NCBI GenBank assembly: GCA_963847615.1
Contig: CAWKAN010000019.1
Location: forward strand, 1 to 64,000
Length of the DNA stretch: 64,000 nt
Reading direction: 5' to 3'
DNA from: Palsa-883 sp963847615
GTDB lineage: Bacteria; Pseudomonadota; Alphaproteobacteria; Acetobacterales; Acetobacteraceae
Shown: in pieces, positions 18,825 to 28,119 of the stretch
How the letters are laid out: each line of letters opens with the position of its first letter
Position numbering within the stretch: the first letter of the stretch is position 1
Made by a program: the position numbers and the translations under genes
Notes under the pieces: model-generated
The model's database searches: none
Seen by the model: the letters and a program-made list of their open reading frames with translations, nothing else
What the model was told of the DNA's origin: nothing

Positions 18825-19715
18825 ATGACCGCCGCGCTTGCCTCGATGACCGGATTTGCCCGCGCCGAAGGCGGCACCGACGGCCTCGCCTGGGCCTGGG
18901 AGCTGCGCAGCGTCAACGGCCGCGGCCTGGACCTGCGGTTCCGCCTGCCGCCCGGCTGGGACGCGCTGGAGCCGGCGCTGCGCGAGGCCGCCGGCAAGGC
19001 GCTGAAGCGCGGCAACGTCACCGCCAACCTGACCACCGCGCGCGAGGCGGAGAAGAAGCTGGCTCCCGACCCGGCGGCGCTGGAGCAGGTGCTGGCGCTG
19101 GCGCTGGCGCTGCACGCGCGCATCCCCGGCAGCGCGCCGCCGCGGGCCGAGGCGCTGCTGGCGCTGCCCGGCGTGCTGCGCCCCGCCACCGAGGCGCAGG
19201 AAGAGCGCAGCGAAGCTGCCGTCGCCGCGGTGCGCGCCGGCTTCGCGACGGCGCTGGCCGCGCTGGTCGCGGCGCGCCAGGGCGAGGGCGAGCGGCTGCG
19301 CGGTACGCTCGACGGGTTGCTGGATGAGATCGTGGCGCTCCGGCACACGGCCGCCAGGGAGGCGGCCGACCAGCCGGCGGCGCATCGCGCCCGGGTGATG
19401 GAGAACCTGCAGGCGCTGCTGCGCGAAAGCCCGTCGCTGCCGGAGGAGCGGATCGCCCAGGAGGTGGCGCTGCTCGCCGCGCGCTCGGACGTGCGCGAGG
19501 AGCTGGACCGGCTGGCCAGCCACATCGAGGCGGCGCGCCTGCTGCTGGGCGAGGCGGCGATGGTCGGGCGGCGGCTGGACTTCCTGGTGCAGGAGTTCAT
19601 GCGCGAGGCCAACACGCTGTGCAGCAAGTCGTCCTCGCGCGCGCTGACCGCGACCGGGCTGAAGCTGAAGGCGGCGATCGAGCAGTTGCGCGAGCAGGTG
19701 CAGAACATCGAATGA
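18825..19715 (+). CDS. yicC: YicC/YloC-family endoribonuclease
   Basis: A 296-residue protein beginning MTAALASMTGFARAEG, the YicC hallmark. It has an N-terminal YicC domain (ELRSVNGRGLDLRFRLP) and the C-terminal DUF1732 domain (DFLVQEFMREANTLCSKS). The family comprises RNA endonucleases implicated in sRNA/RNA turnover. ATG 18825 is chosen because AGGGGAA lies 8 bases upstream. The stop overlaps the gmk start (ATGA), reproducing the conserved yicC-gmk operon. Confidence 0.95.
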   Translation: MTAALASMTGFARAEGGTDGLAWAWELRSVNGRGLDLRFRLPPGWDALEPALREAAGKALKRGNVTANLTTAREAEKKLAPDPAALEQVLALALALHARIPGSAPPRAEALLALPGVLRPATEAQEERSEAAVAAVRAGFATALAALVAARQGEGERLRGTLDGLLDEIVALRHTAAREAADQPAAHRARVMENLQALLRESPSLPEERIAQEVALLAARSDVREELDRLASHIEAARLLLGEAAMVGRRLDFLVQEFMREANTLCSKSSSRALTATGLKLKAAIEQLREQVQNIE

Positions 19716-20341
19716 CCACGATCGCGCGGCGCGGCCTGTGTCTGGTGCTGGCGGCGCCGTCGGGGGCCGGCAAGAGCGCGCTGACCCGCGCGCTGGTGGC
19801 GGCGGAACCGGCGCTGTCGCTGTCGGTCAGCGTCACCACGCGCCCGCCGCGCGCCGGCGAGGTTGACGGCGTGCACTATCATTTCCGCGACCGGGCGGCG
19901 TTCGATGCGCTGGTGGCGGCGCACGGGTTGCTGGAATGGGCGACGGTGCTGGGCAAGCACAGCTACGGCACGCCGCGCGCCGACGTGGAGGCGGCGTTGG
20001 CGGCGGGGCGCGACGTCGCGTTCGACATCGACTGGCAGGGCCATCGCAGCCTGCGCGCGGCGCTGCCGGGGGATGTGGTGGGGGTGTTCGTGCTGCCGCC
20101 GTCGATGGCCGTGCTGGAGTCCCGGCTGCGCGGGCGCGGCGGCGAGGACGCCGCGGAGATCGCCAGGCGAATGGGCCTGGCGCGCGCCGAGATCAGCCAT
20201 TGGGCGGAGTTCGACCATGTCGTGGTGAACGACGTGTTCGAGGACGCGGTGGCGGCGTTGCGCGCGATCCTGCACGCGGCGCGCAGCGCGACGGCGCGGC
20301 AGACCGGGCTGGCGGGGTTCGTCGCCGGGCTGGGCGGATGA
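19712..20341 (+). CDS. gmk: Guanylate kinase
   Basis: A 209-residue kinase that phosphorylates GMP/dGMP to the diphosphate with ATP. P-loop APSGAGKS is near residue 15, GMP-binding SVTTRPPRAGEVDGVHYHF near 40-58, and lid RLRGRGGEDAAEIARRM near 135. Length is normal for the family. It is translationally coupled to yicC by a 4-bp overlap. A decayed fragment of its 3' half lies about 1.4 kb downstream (21700-21811). Confidence 0.97.
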   Translation: MTTIARRGLCLVLAAPSGAGKSALTRALVAAEPALSLSVSVTTRPPRAGEVDGVHYHFRDRAAFDALVAAHGLLEWATVLGKHSYGTPRADVEAALAAGRDVAFDIDWQGHRSLRAALPGDVVGVFVLPPSMAVLESRLRGRGGEDAAEIARRMGLARAEISHWAEFDHVVVNDVFEDAVAALRAILHAARSATARQTGLAGFVAGLGG

Positions 20342-20657
20342 GGGCGGCGGCGTGACCCGCCGCGGCGCATGAGCGGCAGGCGGCGGGCGCGTCGGTCATG
20401 CCGGGCGCAGATCTATCGCTTCACGCCACGCCGACGGCGGACCAGGAGCGTCTTGGAAGCACGTGCCCCGGTCGCCAAGGCGGATCACTTCATCCGACGA
20501 TGCGGCCGCCCCGATAACTGCCCGGAAGCGCAGCCGCCGCCGTCCCGCCCGGGGGCAAGACACGACGCATCCCGGCCGCGGCGCTGCGCGTATCCGCAAT
20601 GAATTGCCGGACTGGCCGGTATTTCTCACACTGTCGCGGGACGATGGCGAAGGTCAT

Positions 20658-20844
20658 CGCTCTTATGGCGTTGACTGTTGGACGGCCCCGTAGGGCGGAA
20701 AAGCGCAGCGCCTTCCGCCACCGCCGGGCGAGCCGCTCGCATCTGCCGACGTCCCCAACAACATATCCCGCCACCGTCCGACAGCGGAAGGCGCTGCGCT
20801 TTTCCGCCCTACGGGGCCGTCCAACAGTCAACGCCATATGAGCC
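20658..20844. mobile_element. MITE-like element, copy 2 (187 bp) with 8-bp target duplication
   Basis: Same sequence as copy 1 at 15655 apart from a base or two, with about 54-bp perfect terminal inverted repeats. It is bracketed by AAGGTCAT at 20650-20657 and again at 20845-20852, an apparent 8-bp target-site duplication. The outermost bases (CTTATGG left, CATATGAG right) are swapped relative to copy 1 although the core runs the same way. The remaining sequence from 20,342 to 21,056 shows no gene. Confidence 0.8.
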
Positions 20845-21056
20845 AAGGTCATTGTCGTGCCGGAGGGTTTTTTGCGCCGCCGCCAATACAGGTTGTCTTC
20901 GCAAGGCGCGAAAACCCCCATGGTCCTTTGGGGCGCGGCAAGGACCAAGCCAGCATCCCGCGACAGTGTGGGAAATGCGGGCTGGCCCGATCGAACGAAG
21001 CAAGCATCGTCGAACGGCAATGCGCGCGCGTCGGTCGGCTGAACCCGGATCGGCGC

Positions 21057-21500
21057 TTACGGACCGGGCCGGTTGACGGCCTGGCAGCGGCAGCTGTCCG
21101 CCTGATGCAGCTCGATCATGTTGCCGGCCGGATCGGGCATGAAAATCTGCTGGGATTGCGGCCCGACGATGCCCTCCGCCACCCAGTATGGCGTGCCCAT
21201 GCGATCGAGCTCGGCGCGGGTTTCCACAATATCGGCGACCGCGAAGGCGACATGCGGCAGCGACGGGTCCTGCCCCGGCCCTTTGGCGTAGCGCGACGCT
21301 CCGTTGACACCCATGAGATGGATCTGCGCCCGCCCGCCGACATCGACCCAGTAGCCGGGGATGCCCGGAATGTTCGGCCGGCCGGGATCGGCACTCAGGC
21401 CCAGCACATCGCGGTAGAAGCTGACCGCGCGGTCCGCTTCCTCCTGCGACCCACCGACCCGCACACCCTGATGATGCAGTTCCAGCACCTTGATGGCCAT
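21057..21500 (-). CDS. VOC/glyoxalase-family protein
   Basis: A 147-residue single-module VOC protein: opening VLELHHQGVRV, HLMGV, LPHVAFAV and the C-terminal metal-ligand strand DPAGNMIELHQ. ATG 21500 gives MAIKVLELHH; the upstream extension to 21554 is not family-like. Probably a metal-dependent lyase, dioxygenase or resistance-type protein; the substrate is not predictable. It stands alone between two repeat-bearing gaps. Confidence 0.85.
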   Translation of the reverse strand: MAIKVLELHHQGVRVGGSQEEADRAVSFYRDVLGLSADPGRPNIPGIPGYWVDVGGRAQIHLMGVNGASRYAKGPGQDPSLPHVAFAVADIVETRAELDRMGTPYWVAEGIVGPQSQQIFMPDPAGNMIELHQADSCRCQAVNRPGP

Positions 21501-21699
21501 CGCCCCCTCCGCTGTTGCGTGTTGCCGCCAAAACTTGCCGGACGGCCGCCCCATTCAGCCTCCAGCAAGCCACTATGTCCGAACGGTCAAGCCTGCCGCA
21601 ACCGATGGATCGCCGAAACCGCCGGGACAACGACCCGAGGTTACCAACCGACCGGGGCGGGTGGTGTGAACGGGAGCCGGTGCCCGTTTGTCAGCGTCG

Positions 21700-21811
21700 G
21701 GCGACGTGGTCGGGGTGTTCGTGCTGCCGCCGGCGTGGCCGCGCTGGAGTTGCGGCTGCACCGGCGCGGCGGCAGACCGGGCTGGCGGGGTTGGTCGCCG
21801 GGCTGGGTGGG
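21700..21811 (+). pseudogene. Decayed fragment of guanylate kinase 3' region
   Basis: The run encoding DVVGVFVLPP, immediately followed by a damaged version of the ESRLRGRGG segment, then jumps to the terminal ARQTGLAGFVAGLGG coding sequence of gmk. This equals two pieces of gmk (about 20069-20140 and 20285-20341) joined with roughly 150 bp deleted between them and several substitutions. It is not translated into a useful product. Confidence 0.7.
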
Positions 21812-21894
21812 GGAGGCGGACCGCGAGCGGCCGCGGCGCCGGCTGGGACGCGGGCGCGGCGCCGATAGATCAATCGGTACTGCCGGGATGGCGG

Positions 21895-22446
21895 TCAGGT
21901 CTCCAGCGACTTGACCACGCTCTTGTGCACCTGAACGGTCAGCGTTTCGACCCGTTCCGTGAGAGACTTGATGGTTTCCGTCAATTGCGTGTTCTGCTCG
22001 AGCATTTGCAGCAGCAGCGCGGTCTGCCGGGCGGCGACGGCCTGCCGCTCCTCGGCCGAACGGCTGAGCGCCTCGCGATGTTCCGCATCGGCGATGGCAT
22101 GCGCCTTGTCGCGGTCGGCCTGGCGGGTCTGTGCCAGCAGGATGAGCGGGGCGGCATAGGCCGCCTGCAAGCTGAAGGCGAGGTTGAGCAGGATGAACGG
22201 GTAGATGTCGAATGCGGTGAGCCCCGTGACATTGACCAGAATCCAGGCAGCGACGACGAGGGTCTGGCCGACGAGAAACACCGGCGTGCCGAAGAACCGG
22301 GCAAAAGCCTCCGCCTTCAGCGAAAACCAGTCATCGCCGAAAACCGACCCGAGGTGCAGATAGGGGACGTGGAACCGGTAGAAATGTCGGTCCACCTTGG
22401 TGTCGTTGCTCTCGGTGCCCGGTGCGGGATCGACATCAGTTGCCAT
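21895..22446 (-). CDS. DUF1003-family membrane protein
   Basis: A roughly 183-residue protein from ATG 22446 (MATDVDPAPG). Two adjacent membrane helices (FLVGQTLVVAAWILV and PFILLNLAFSLQAAYAAPLI) are followed by a long charged helix with heptad character (Ala/Glu/Arg-rich, then TQLTETIKSLTERVETL) that should form a cytoplasmic coiled coil. This is the DUF1003 layout; its function is unknown. An upstream start at 22524 would add 26 residues without similarity. Confidence 0.8.
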   Translation of the reverse strand: MATDVDPAPGTESNDTKVDRHFYRFHVPYLHLGSVFGDDWFSLKAEAFARFFGTPVFLVGQTLVVAAWILVNVTGLTAFDIYPFILLNLAFSLQAAYAAPLILLAQTRQADRDKAHAIADAEHREALSRSAEERQAVAARQTALLLQMLEQNTQLTETIKSLTERVETLTVQVHKSVVKSLET

Positions 22447-22553
22447 GGCGCGTGGTCCCTCCAGCTGTTCCGCATTCCCCACGAGATCGGGAAGCCACAC
22501 AACAGATAGCACCGGCGCCGACACGCTTGATACCCGTCACGCCGCCGGATCGT

Positions 22554-22871
22554 CAGGGCAATCGGCTGAACGAAGCAAGGCTGGGGCTCCGCCCCAGACC
22601 CCGCCAGGGGGCGTTGCCCCCTGGACCCCCACCAGAGGCGGAGCCTCTGGACTCCATGACTGGGCGTGTGGGGAGGGGAAGGGGGCGGGTGGGCGAGGCA
22701 AAGGGGCGCCGTCCGGCGCCCCTTCGCCTCGCCCACCCGCCCCCTTCCCCTCCCCACACGCCCAGTGAAGGGTTCCAAGGGCTCGCCCTTGGCGGGGTTC
22801 CAAGGGGCAGCGCCCCTTGGTGGGGTCCGGGGCGAAGCCCCGGCCTTGTTTTGTTTCAGCCGATTGCCCTG
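22554..22871. repeat. Modular long palindrome, copy B (318 bp)
   Basis: Bounded by inverted CAGGGCAATCGGCTGAA. Each arm is a string of small hairpins (GGGGCTCCGCCCC, AGGGGGC-GTT-GCCCCCT, AGAGGC-GGA-GCCTCT on the left; AAGGGCTCGCCCTT, AAGGGGCAGCGCCCCTT, GGGGCGAAGCCCC on the right). The centre, 22659-22766, is a private near-perfect palindrome with 53-base arms around TC. It lies between the DUF1003 and GMC genes, filling the gap. It is non-coding. Confidence 0.8.
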
Positions 22872-22888
22872 GCGCTGCGGCGGCGGGG

Positions 22889-24547
22889 TCAGTCGAACAA
22901 TGTTGCCAGGCGCCGCTTCATGCTGTCGGCGATATACAGTGCCAGCGCCTGGATGCTTGAGGTCGGGTTCACGCCGCCCGAGGTGACCCAGATGCTACCA
23001 TCGACGATGAACAGGTTCCTCACATCGTGGCAGCGGCCCCAGGCATTGACCACGGATCGTTCCGGGTCATTGCCCATTCGCGCCGTCCCCAGCAGGTGTC
23101 CGGGGCTGTTGAGGATAGTGCGCGAGGTGTAGAGCTCGGTCGCGCCGGCTTCGGTGAGGATCTCGGTGGCTCGCGCGATGCCGTGCTCCATCATCCGCCG
23201 CGTGTTGTCGCTGAGCGCGTAGTCGATCCTGGGCGCCGGAATGCCGTGACCGTCCTTCAGCACCGGGTCGAGCGTCACCCGGTTGTGTGCTTCCGGCAGA
23301 TCCTCGCAGGCGATGCCGATCTGCAGGCGGTGATTGACCAGGCGGCGATAGACATGGTGATGGTCCGCGCCCCAGGGCAGCCGGCCGGCGGCGGCGCTGG
23401 TGACGGCCTCGTTGACCACGCCGGTGCCGCGGGCGAACTGCAGCGTGTAGCCGCGCACGAAGTCGCGGGTCGGGTCGGTCTCGTAGAACTGCTTGCTCCA
23501 CAGCACCGTCATCGGGCCGCGACCGCCGTCCACCGTCGCATCGACATAGCCGCGGACCTGCGGCCAGGGGTGCAGCATCAGGTTGCGCCCGACCAGGCCG
23601 CTGGAGTTGGCCAGCCCGTTGGGGAAGCGCGACGAGGCCGAATTCAGCAGCAGCCGCGGCGTGCCGATGCCGTTGCAGGCCAGGATCACCACCTCGGCCG
23701 GCTGGAACCGCTCGATCCCGTCGGCATCGTAATAGATCGCCCCGGCGGCCATGCCGTGTTCGTTGGTGGTGATCTCGCGCACCCGGCAGCGCGTGCGCAG
23801 CTCGACCCCGGCGCGGATCGCCCGCGGCCAGTAGGTGATGTCGGTGCTCGCCTTGGCGCCCTGGGCGCAGCCGGGCGTGCAGTGGCCGAGGTTGATGCAG
23901 GCCGCCCGCCCGTCATACTCGGTGGTGGCGACCGTGGTGTCCGACGGCCACCAGTGCCAGCCCAGCCGGTTCATCGCCGCGGCGTAACGGGTGCCGGTCC
24001 GCCCGAGCGGCACCGGCGGCATCGGCGGCTGGCGCGGCGGAACCCCCGGATCGCCGGCGAGGCCGGACACCCCCATCATGCGGTCGTTCTCGGCAAAAAA
24101 CGGTTCCAGCGTGGCATAGTCGATCGGCCAGTCATCGGCCACGCCGTCCAGCGTGCGCACCCGGAAGTCCGACGGGTGCAGGCGCGGAAAATGCGCGGTG
24201 TAGAGGATGGTGCCGCCGCCGACGCCGTTGAAGTTGGCCACCTTCATCGGTGAGTTGTCGTCGTTGACCGGGTAATCCGTCGGCCGCGCCCGCCGGTTCG
24301 GACTGATGTCGAAATCGGCGTAGCGCCGCGCCTCCCAGTCGCGCCCATTGCTGGGGAAGTCGGACGGCTTGATCCAGTCGCCCTGTTCCAGGCAGAGGAT
24401 CTTCATCCGCGTCTCGGCCAGGCTCCACGCCACCGCCGCGCCCGAGGCGCCGGAGCCGATGATCAGCACGTCGACGATGTCGTTGTGGGCGGGGTTGTTG
24501 TGGGCGGGGTCGTTGCGGGCGGGCGCGGCCCGCTGCGGCGGCGTCAT
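22889..24547 (-). CDS. GMC-family FAD-dependent oxidoreductase (gluconate/fructose dehydrogenase-like large subunit)
   Basis: About 552 residues. FAD-binding GSGASGAAVAW near residue 30; substrate-domain signatures FNGVGGGTILYTAHFPR and CNGIGTPRLLLNS. Active-site His in PGHLLGTARMG and the C-terminal NPTSSIQALALYIAD. Together with the small subunit encoded just upstream (overlap ATGA) it resembles periplasm-facing polyol or sugar dehydrogenases; a cytochrome c subunit is not adjacent. The first 24 residues contain a short NDPAH/NNPAH tandem repeat with no signal peptide. Confidence 0.9.
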   Translation of the reverse strand: MTPPQRAAPARNDPAHNNPAHNDIVDVLIIGSGASGAAVAWSLAETRMKILCLEQGDWIKPSDFPSNGRDWEARRYADFDISPNRRARPTDYPVNDDNSPMKVANFNGVGGGTILYTAHFPRLHPSDFRVRTLDGVADDWPIDYATLEPFFAENDRMMGVSGLAGDPGVPPRQPPMPPVPLGRTGTRYAAAMNRLGWHWWPSDTTVATTEYDGRAACINLGHCTPGCAQGAKASTDITYWPRAIRAGVELRTRCRVREITTNEHGMAAGAIYYDADGIERFQPAEVVILACNGIGTPRLLLNSASSRFPNGLANSSGLVGRNLMLHPWPQVRGYVDATVDGGRGPMTVLWSKQFYETDPTRDFVRGYTLQFARGTGVVNEAVTSAAAGRLPWGADHHHVYRRLVNHRLQIGIACEDLPEAHNRVTLDPVLKDGHGIPAPRIDYALSDNTRRMMEHGIARATEILTEAGATELYTSRTILNSPGHLLGTARMGNDPERSVVNAWGRCHDVRNLFIVDGSIWVTSGGVNPTSSIQALALYIADSMKRRLATLFD

Positions 24548-25011
24548 GGCGCGTCGCGCCACAGCTTGGCCCGCGTCCGCACCGGATCCAGCAGCGACCA
24601 GTCGCCCTGCTCCAGCGTGTGGCCCTTGGGGAACGGCGGGCGCGGCTCCATCCCGAGCGAGCGCACCACGCGGTCGTCGCGATAGTAGCATTGCAGGATC
24701 GCCCGGCCGAGCGCCGTCACCTCCGGCGTGGTGCTGGCGAGGAAGGTTGCCGCCACGGCGTCCGCCCGCGCGCTGTCGAGCGCGGCGAAGGCGCCGCCGG
24801 CCAGGGTGGCGAGCTGCGCCAGCGCCGCGCGCACCGCGCCGAGGTCGCGGCCGAGGGAGTGCAGGATGTCGGCGAAGATCGCCGCGTCGTCGGCGCCCGG
24901 CACGGCGAACGCCGCGCTGGGCGGGATCATCAGGCCGGCGATCCGGCGCAGGTCCTGGGTCTGCGCCGGGGAGAGGTCGGTGGCGGAGTCCGTTGCGGAA
25001 GTGTTGCGCAT
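24544..25011 (-). CDS. Gluconate 2-dehydrogenase subunit 3-like protein
   Basis: A 155-residue small subunit of GMC dehydrogenases, with LSPAQTQDLRRIAGLMIPPS, FADILHSLG, AILQCYYRDDRVVRSLGME and GDWSLLDPVRTRAKLW. Such subunits often carry a Tat signal and guide the large subunit to the periplasm. Here no twin-arginine signal is visible in the first 30 residues. Start ATG 25011; its stop overlaps the GMC start. Confidence 0.87.
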   Translation of the reverse strand: MRNTSATDSATDLSPAQTQDLRRIAGLMIPPSAAFAVPGADDAAIFADILHSLGRDLGAVRAALAQLATLAGGAFAALDSARADAVAATFLASTTPEVTALGRAILQCYYRDDRVVRSLGMEPRPPFPKGHTLEQGDWSLLDPVRTRAKLWRDAP

Positions 25012-25260
25012 GGCGGTTTGACCGGACAGGGGGACGGGGGAAGAGTCGATGGACCGCGCCAGGGCCGGCTGTCAATCCGCGCGGGTGCGGCGGGCGTGTT
25101 GCATTGCGGCCGGGGAAAGTTGCTTGTCCGTTATGGTTGGCCGGTCGCGGCGATCCGTGCATCACTGGTCGGGGGTAGATGGCCGGGACAGGCCCGGCCA
25201 TGACGGAAGAGCAATGCTACTTAGAAGAAACGGAGATTGCCAGGCAACGCCATCCCATCG

Positions 25261-26862
25261 TCAGGCAACGGCGCTCTGCAGCACCAGGTCGGCCGCCTTC
25301 TCGCCGATCATGATGGCGGGCGCGTTGGTGTTGCCCGAGGTGAGCGTCGGCATGATCGAGGCATCGGCGACGCGCAGCCCGGCAATGCCGTGGACCCGCA
25401 GCCTGGCGTCGACCACCGCCAGCGGATCGCTGCCCATCTTGCAGGTGCCAACCGGGTGGTAGGTGGTCTCCGCCGCCGAACGGACCCAGTCCAGGATCTC
25501 GTCGTCGGTGGTCCGCGCGGCGCCTGGCGCGAGCTCCGTCACCTGCAATGGTGCCATCGCCGGCGCGGTCATCACCGCGCGGGCGATGCGCACCGCGCGG
25601 GCGGTGATCGCCGCATCGATCGGCGAGGCCAGGAAGTTGAAGCTGATCGCCGGTGCCCGGCGCGGATCGGCCGAGACGATGTGGATATGTCCTTTGCTCT
25701 CGGGACGCATCGGGTGGGCGTAGCAGGTCACGCCGGATTGGCGAGAGATCCGCGGCCCGCGGGCGCCCGGTTCGGTCAGCATCGGCACCCAGCCCAGCAG
25801 CACGTCCGGCGCATCGAGGCCCTCGCGCGAACGGACGAAGGCGCGGATCGGCGCGGCCACCGTGCCGAGCATGCCGTCGCGGAACAGCGCGTAGCGCAGC
25901 GCCTGGCGCAGCAGGCCGAGGCCGCGGCCGGTGTCGTTGTAGGTCAGCCCCTTGGCGCCGATCGCCCAGCGGGTGCGCGGCGCATAGTGGTCGCGCAGGT
26001 TCTCGCCGACGCCGGGCAGCGCGTGGCGCACCGCGATACCGAGGGCGCGCAGCCGCTCCGGCTGGCCGATGCCCGACAGTTCCAGCAACTGCGGCGAATT
26101 GATCGACCCGGCGCTGACCACGACCTCGCGCGCCGCGCTTGCCTCGCGGCGGGTGCTGCCGACGGCGTAGCGGACCCCGGTGCAGCGCGCGCCGTCCAGC
26201 ACCAGCGCCTCGGCCAGGGCGCCCGTCTCGATATGCAGATTGTCGCGTCGGCGGATCGGGTCGAGATAGCAACGGGCCGTGCTCATCCGCCGGCCCGCCG
26301 CGATGGTGGCCTGGCTCATGGCGATGCCGTCCTGTGCGGCACCGTTGTAGTCGGGATTGTGCGCAATCCCGACCTGGCCCGCCGCCCGGATCAGCGCCGC
26401 GAACAAGGGCAGACGCGGCGGCGGGTGGGTGACGCGCAGCGGGCCTTCCCGCCCGCGATAGGCGTCGTCGCCGCCGTCGTAGCGTTCCATGCGCTTGAAG
26501 TAGGGCAGCACGTCGTCGTAGCTCCAGCCCGGGTTGCCCATTTGCGCCCAGGTGTCGAAATCGCGCGCCTGGCCGCGCACGAACGCCAGGCCGTTGATCG
26601 CGCTGGACCCGCCGAGGATCTTGCCGCGCGGCACTGGGATCTTGCGCCCGTTGGTGCTGGCCTCGGGCTCGGAGGCATACAGCCAGTTGGCCGCCGGGTT
26701 GGTGATCAGCCTGGCGAAGCCGACCGGCACGCGGGTCCAGGGATGGCCGGCGGGCCCGGCCTCCAGCAACAGGACCTTGGTGCGCGGGTCCGCCGACAGC
26801 CGGTTGGCGAGCACCGCGCCGGCCGATCCCGCGCCGACCACGATGTAGTCGTAGGTTTGCAT
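25261..26862 (-). CDS. GMC oxidoreductase, choline dehydrogenase-like
   Basis: A 533-residue flavoprotein with GAGSAGAVLANRLS near residue 11, the GMC signature PRGKILGGSSAINGLAFVRG near 80 and signature 2 SAGSINSPQLLELSGIG. Active-site HPVGTCKMG and the C-terminal SGNTNAPAIMIGEKAADL are present. It oxidises an alcohol (choline, glycerol, other aliphatic alcohols) with FAD. ATG 26862 chosen; the upstream frame lacks similarity. It stands alone with no betaine-aldehyde dehydrogenase alongside. Confidence 0.93.
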   Translation of the reverse strand: MQTYDYIVVGAGSAGAVLANRLSADPRTKVLLLEAGPAGHPWTRVPVGFARLITNPAANWLYASEPEASTNGRKIPVPRGKILGGSSAINGLAFVRGQARDFDTWAQMGNPGWSYDDVLPYFKRMERYDGGDDAYRGREGPLRVTHPPPRLPLFAALIRAAGQVGIAHNPDYNGAAQDGIAMSQATIAAGRRMSTARCYLDPIRRRDNLHIETGALAEALVLDGARCTGVRYAVGSTRREASAAREVVVSAGSINSPQLLELSGIGQPERLRALGIAVRHALPGVGENLRDHYAPRTRWAIGAKGLTYNDTGRGLGLLRQALRYALFRDGMLGTVAAPIRAFVRSREGLDAPDVLLGWVPMLTEPGARGPRISRQSGVTCYAHPMRPESKGHIHIVSADPRRAPAISFNFLASPIDAAITARAVRIARAVMTAPAMAPLQVTELAPGAARTTDDEILDWVRSAAETTYHPVGTCKMGSDPLAVVDARLRVHGIAGLRVADASIMPTLTSGNTNAPAIMIGEKAADLVLQSAVA

Positions 26863-27064
26863 CTTGCTTGAGCCCCAGCGATCCCGCGACGGGGTGTGTC
26901 CCGCCCGTCCCGACGGTCGCACGGCGGCCGCCGGGCAGGAAGCAGCGGAATCTTGCGAGGGAGAATTTGGTGGCAAGCCTGCACCCAACTTTCAGGCAAG
27001 GGCGGCTGCGCGGGCGGAATCGTTCCGCCAACGGCGGCAAGGAACGCAGCATGCCCCGATCATA

Positions 27065-27084
27065 CGCCCCACCAGGGTGGGGCG
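27065..27084. terminator. Perfect hairpin after the lipoprotein gene
   Basis: CGCCCCACC (27065-27073) pairs with GGTGGGGCG (27076-27084) around AG. It begins one base after the stop of the minus-strand lipoprotein gene. No T-run follows on either strand, so it is at best a weak or factor-assisted terminator. Confidence 0.4.
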
Positions 27085-27085
27085 C

Positions 27086-27947
27086 CTATTCGTTGCCGCC
27101 ACGGCACAACGGAATGCCCCGATAGGAAACCCTGGATTGGGGAAGCGGGCCGATCACCCGGATTACGGTGCTCAGCCGGATCGGCCAATGCGCTGCGGCC
27201 TCCGCCTGCACGGCGGCGCGGGAGTTGCCGCTGAAGGGCACGACATAGCCGCCATCCCAGATCGGTTCCGCAGCCCCGGCCACCGCCTCGACCTGATCGC
27301 CCTGGCGCGCTGATACACCGGCGGCGAGCCGTGCGTACCAGAACAGCGGATCGACCCCTTCGCCGCGACTGCACTGCAGCAACACGATGCCGCCGGCGCG
27401 CATGTCCCTTTCATCAAGGCCACGCAGCGGGTCGCGGATTTGCCAGCTGGCCTCGATCGCTTCGAGCGGCTCCACGAATCGGCTCACTCGAACGCGCAGC
27501 ACGTGGTCGGCGTCTTCCTGACACAGGACCACGGGAGTGATGCCGCTGTAGTTGACCAGTTGCTCGGGCCGGGGCGCTGGAAGGCGATGCAAAATCCGGC
27601 TGATTGGCCCCGATTGGTCCGCCAATGCGCCTTGCGAGATCGCCACCTGCTCACCCGCAAGCAGGTCGGTCATTCCCGGTGGGGCCAGAGCCAGACGGGA
27701 ACTCGTTGTAGACCCGGGACGACGGGACGCCCGGCGAGACCACACAGTTCACCGACACAAGGCGGCGGTCCCAGACGTCGTCGAGCGTGACGCCGTGCAG
27801 CAAGGCATTGGCGACGGCGCCCCGAGGCAGCAGTCGCTCCATGGTGACCACTTCGAAAATGCGCGCGCTGAACCGCTCCCCCGGGTGCGGCGGCGTCGCC
27901 GCGCAGCCGAGCAGACTCAGCAGGATCGGGAAGTTCCGCCAGTTCAC
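27086..27947 (-). pseudogene. Putative lipoprotein of unknown function, one frameshift
   Basis: GTG 27947 opens a short lipoprotein signal (MNWRNFPILLSLLGC). The first part continues FSARIFEVVTMERLLPRG to RVYNEFPSGSG; near 27685 the frame changes by one base and continues PPGMTDLLAGEQVAISQGAL to PIWDGGYVVPFSGNSRAAV and the stop at 27086. Corrected length is about 286 residues. I do not recognise a family. The composition and the lipobox argue it is real, and the single shift resembles the others in this window. Confidence 0.5.
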
Positions 27948-28119
27948 CGGAGAACAATAGAGTCTGTGTTCCCCGGCCTTCAAACGACGATGCCCGCTTT
28001 CCCCGCTGACGGGATCTGGTGCGGAACGCCGCGCCGGAGGCGGCCGGCCAATCCCGGGCCCGGTGCCGACGAAGTCCGCGGCTGGCGCGCAACGGTCCTG
28101 TGCCGCTACCCTGGACGTC

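Noticed and set aside
22554..22871. Modular palindrome regarded as an assembly fold-back
   Set aside because: The arms differ in module type and contain mismatches, and the same modules recur at other loci in different contexts; an artefact would give exact mirror copies.
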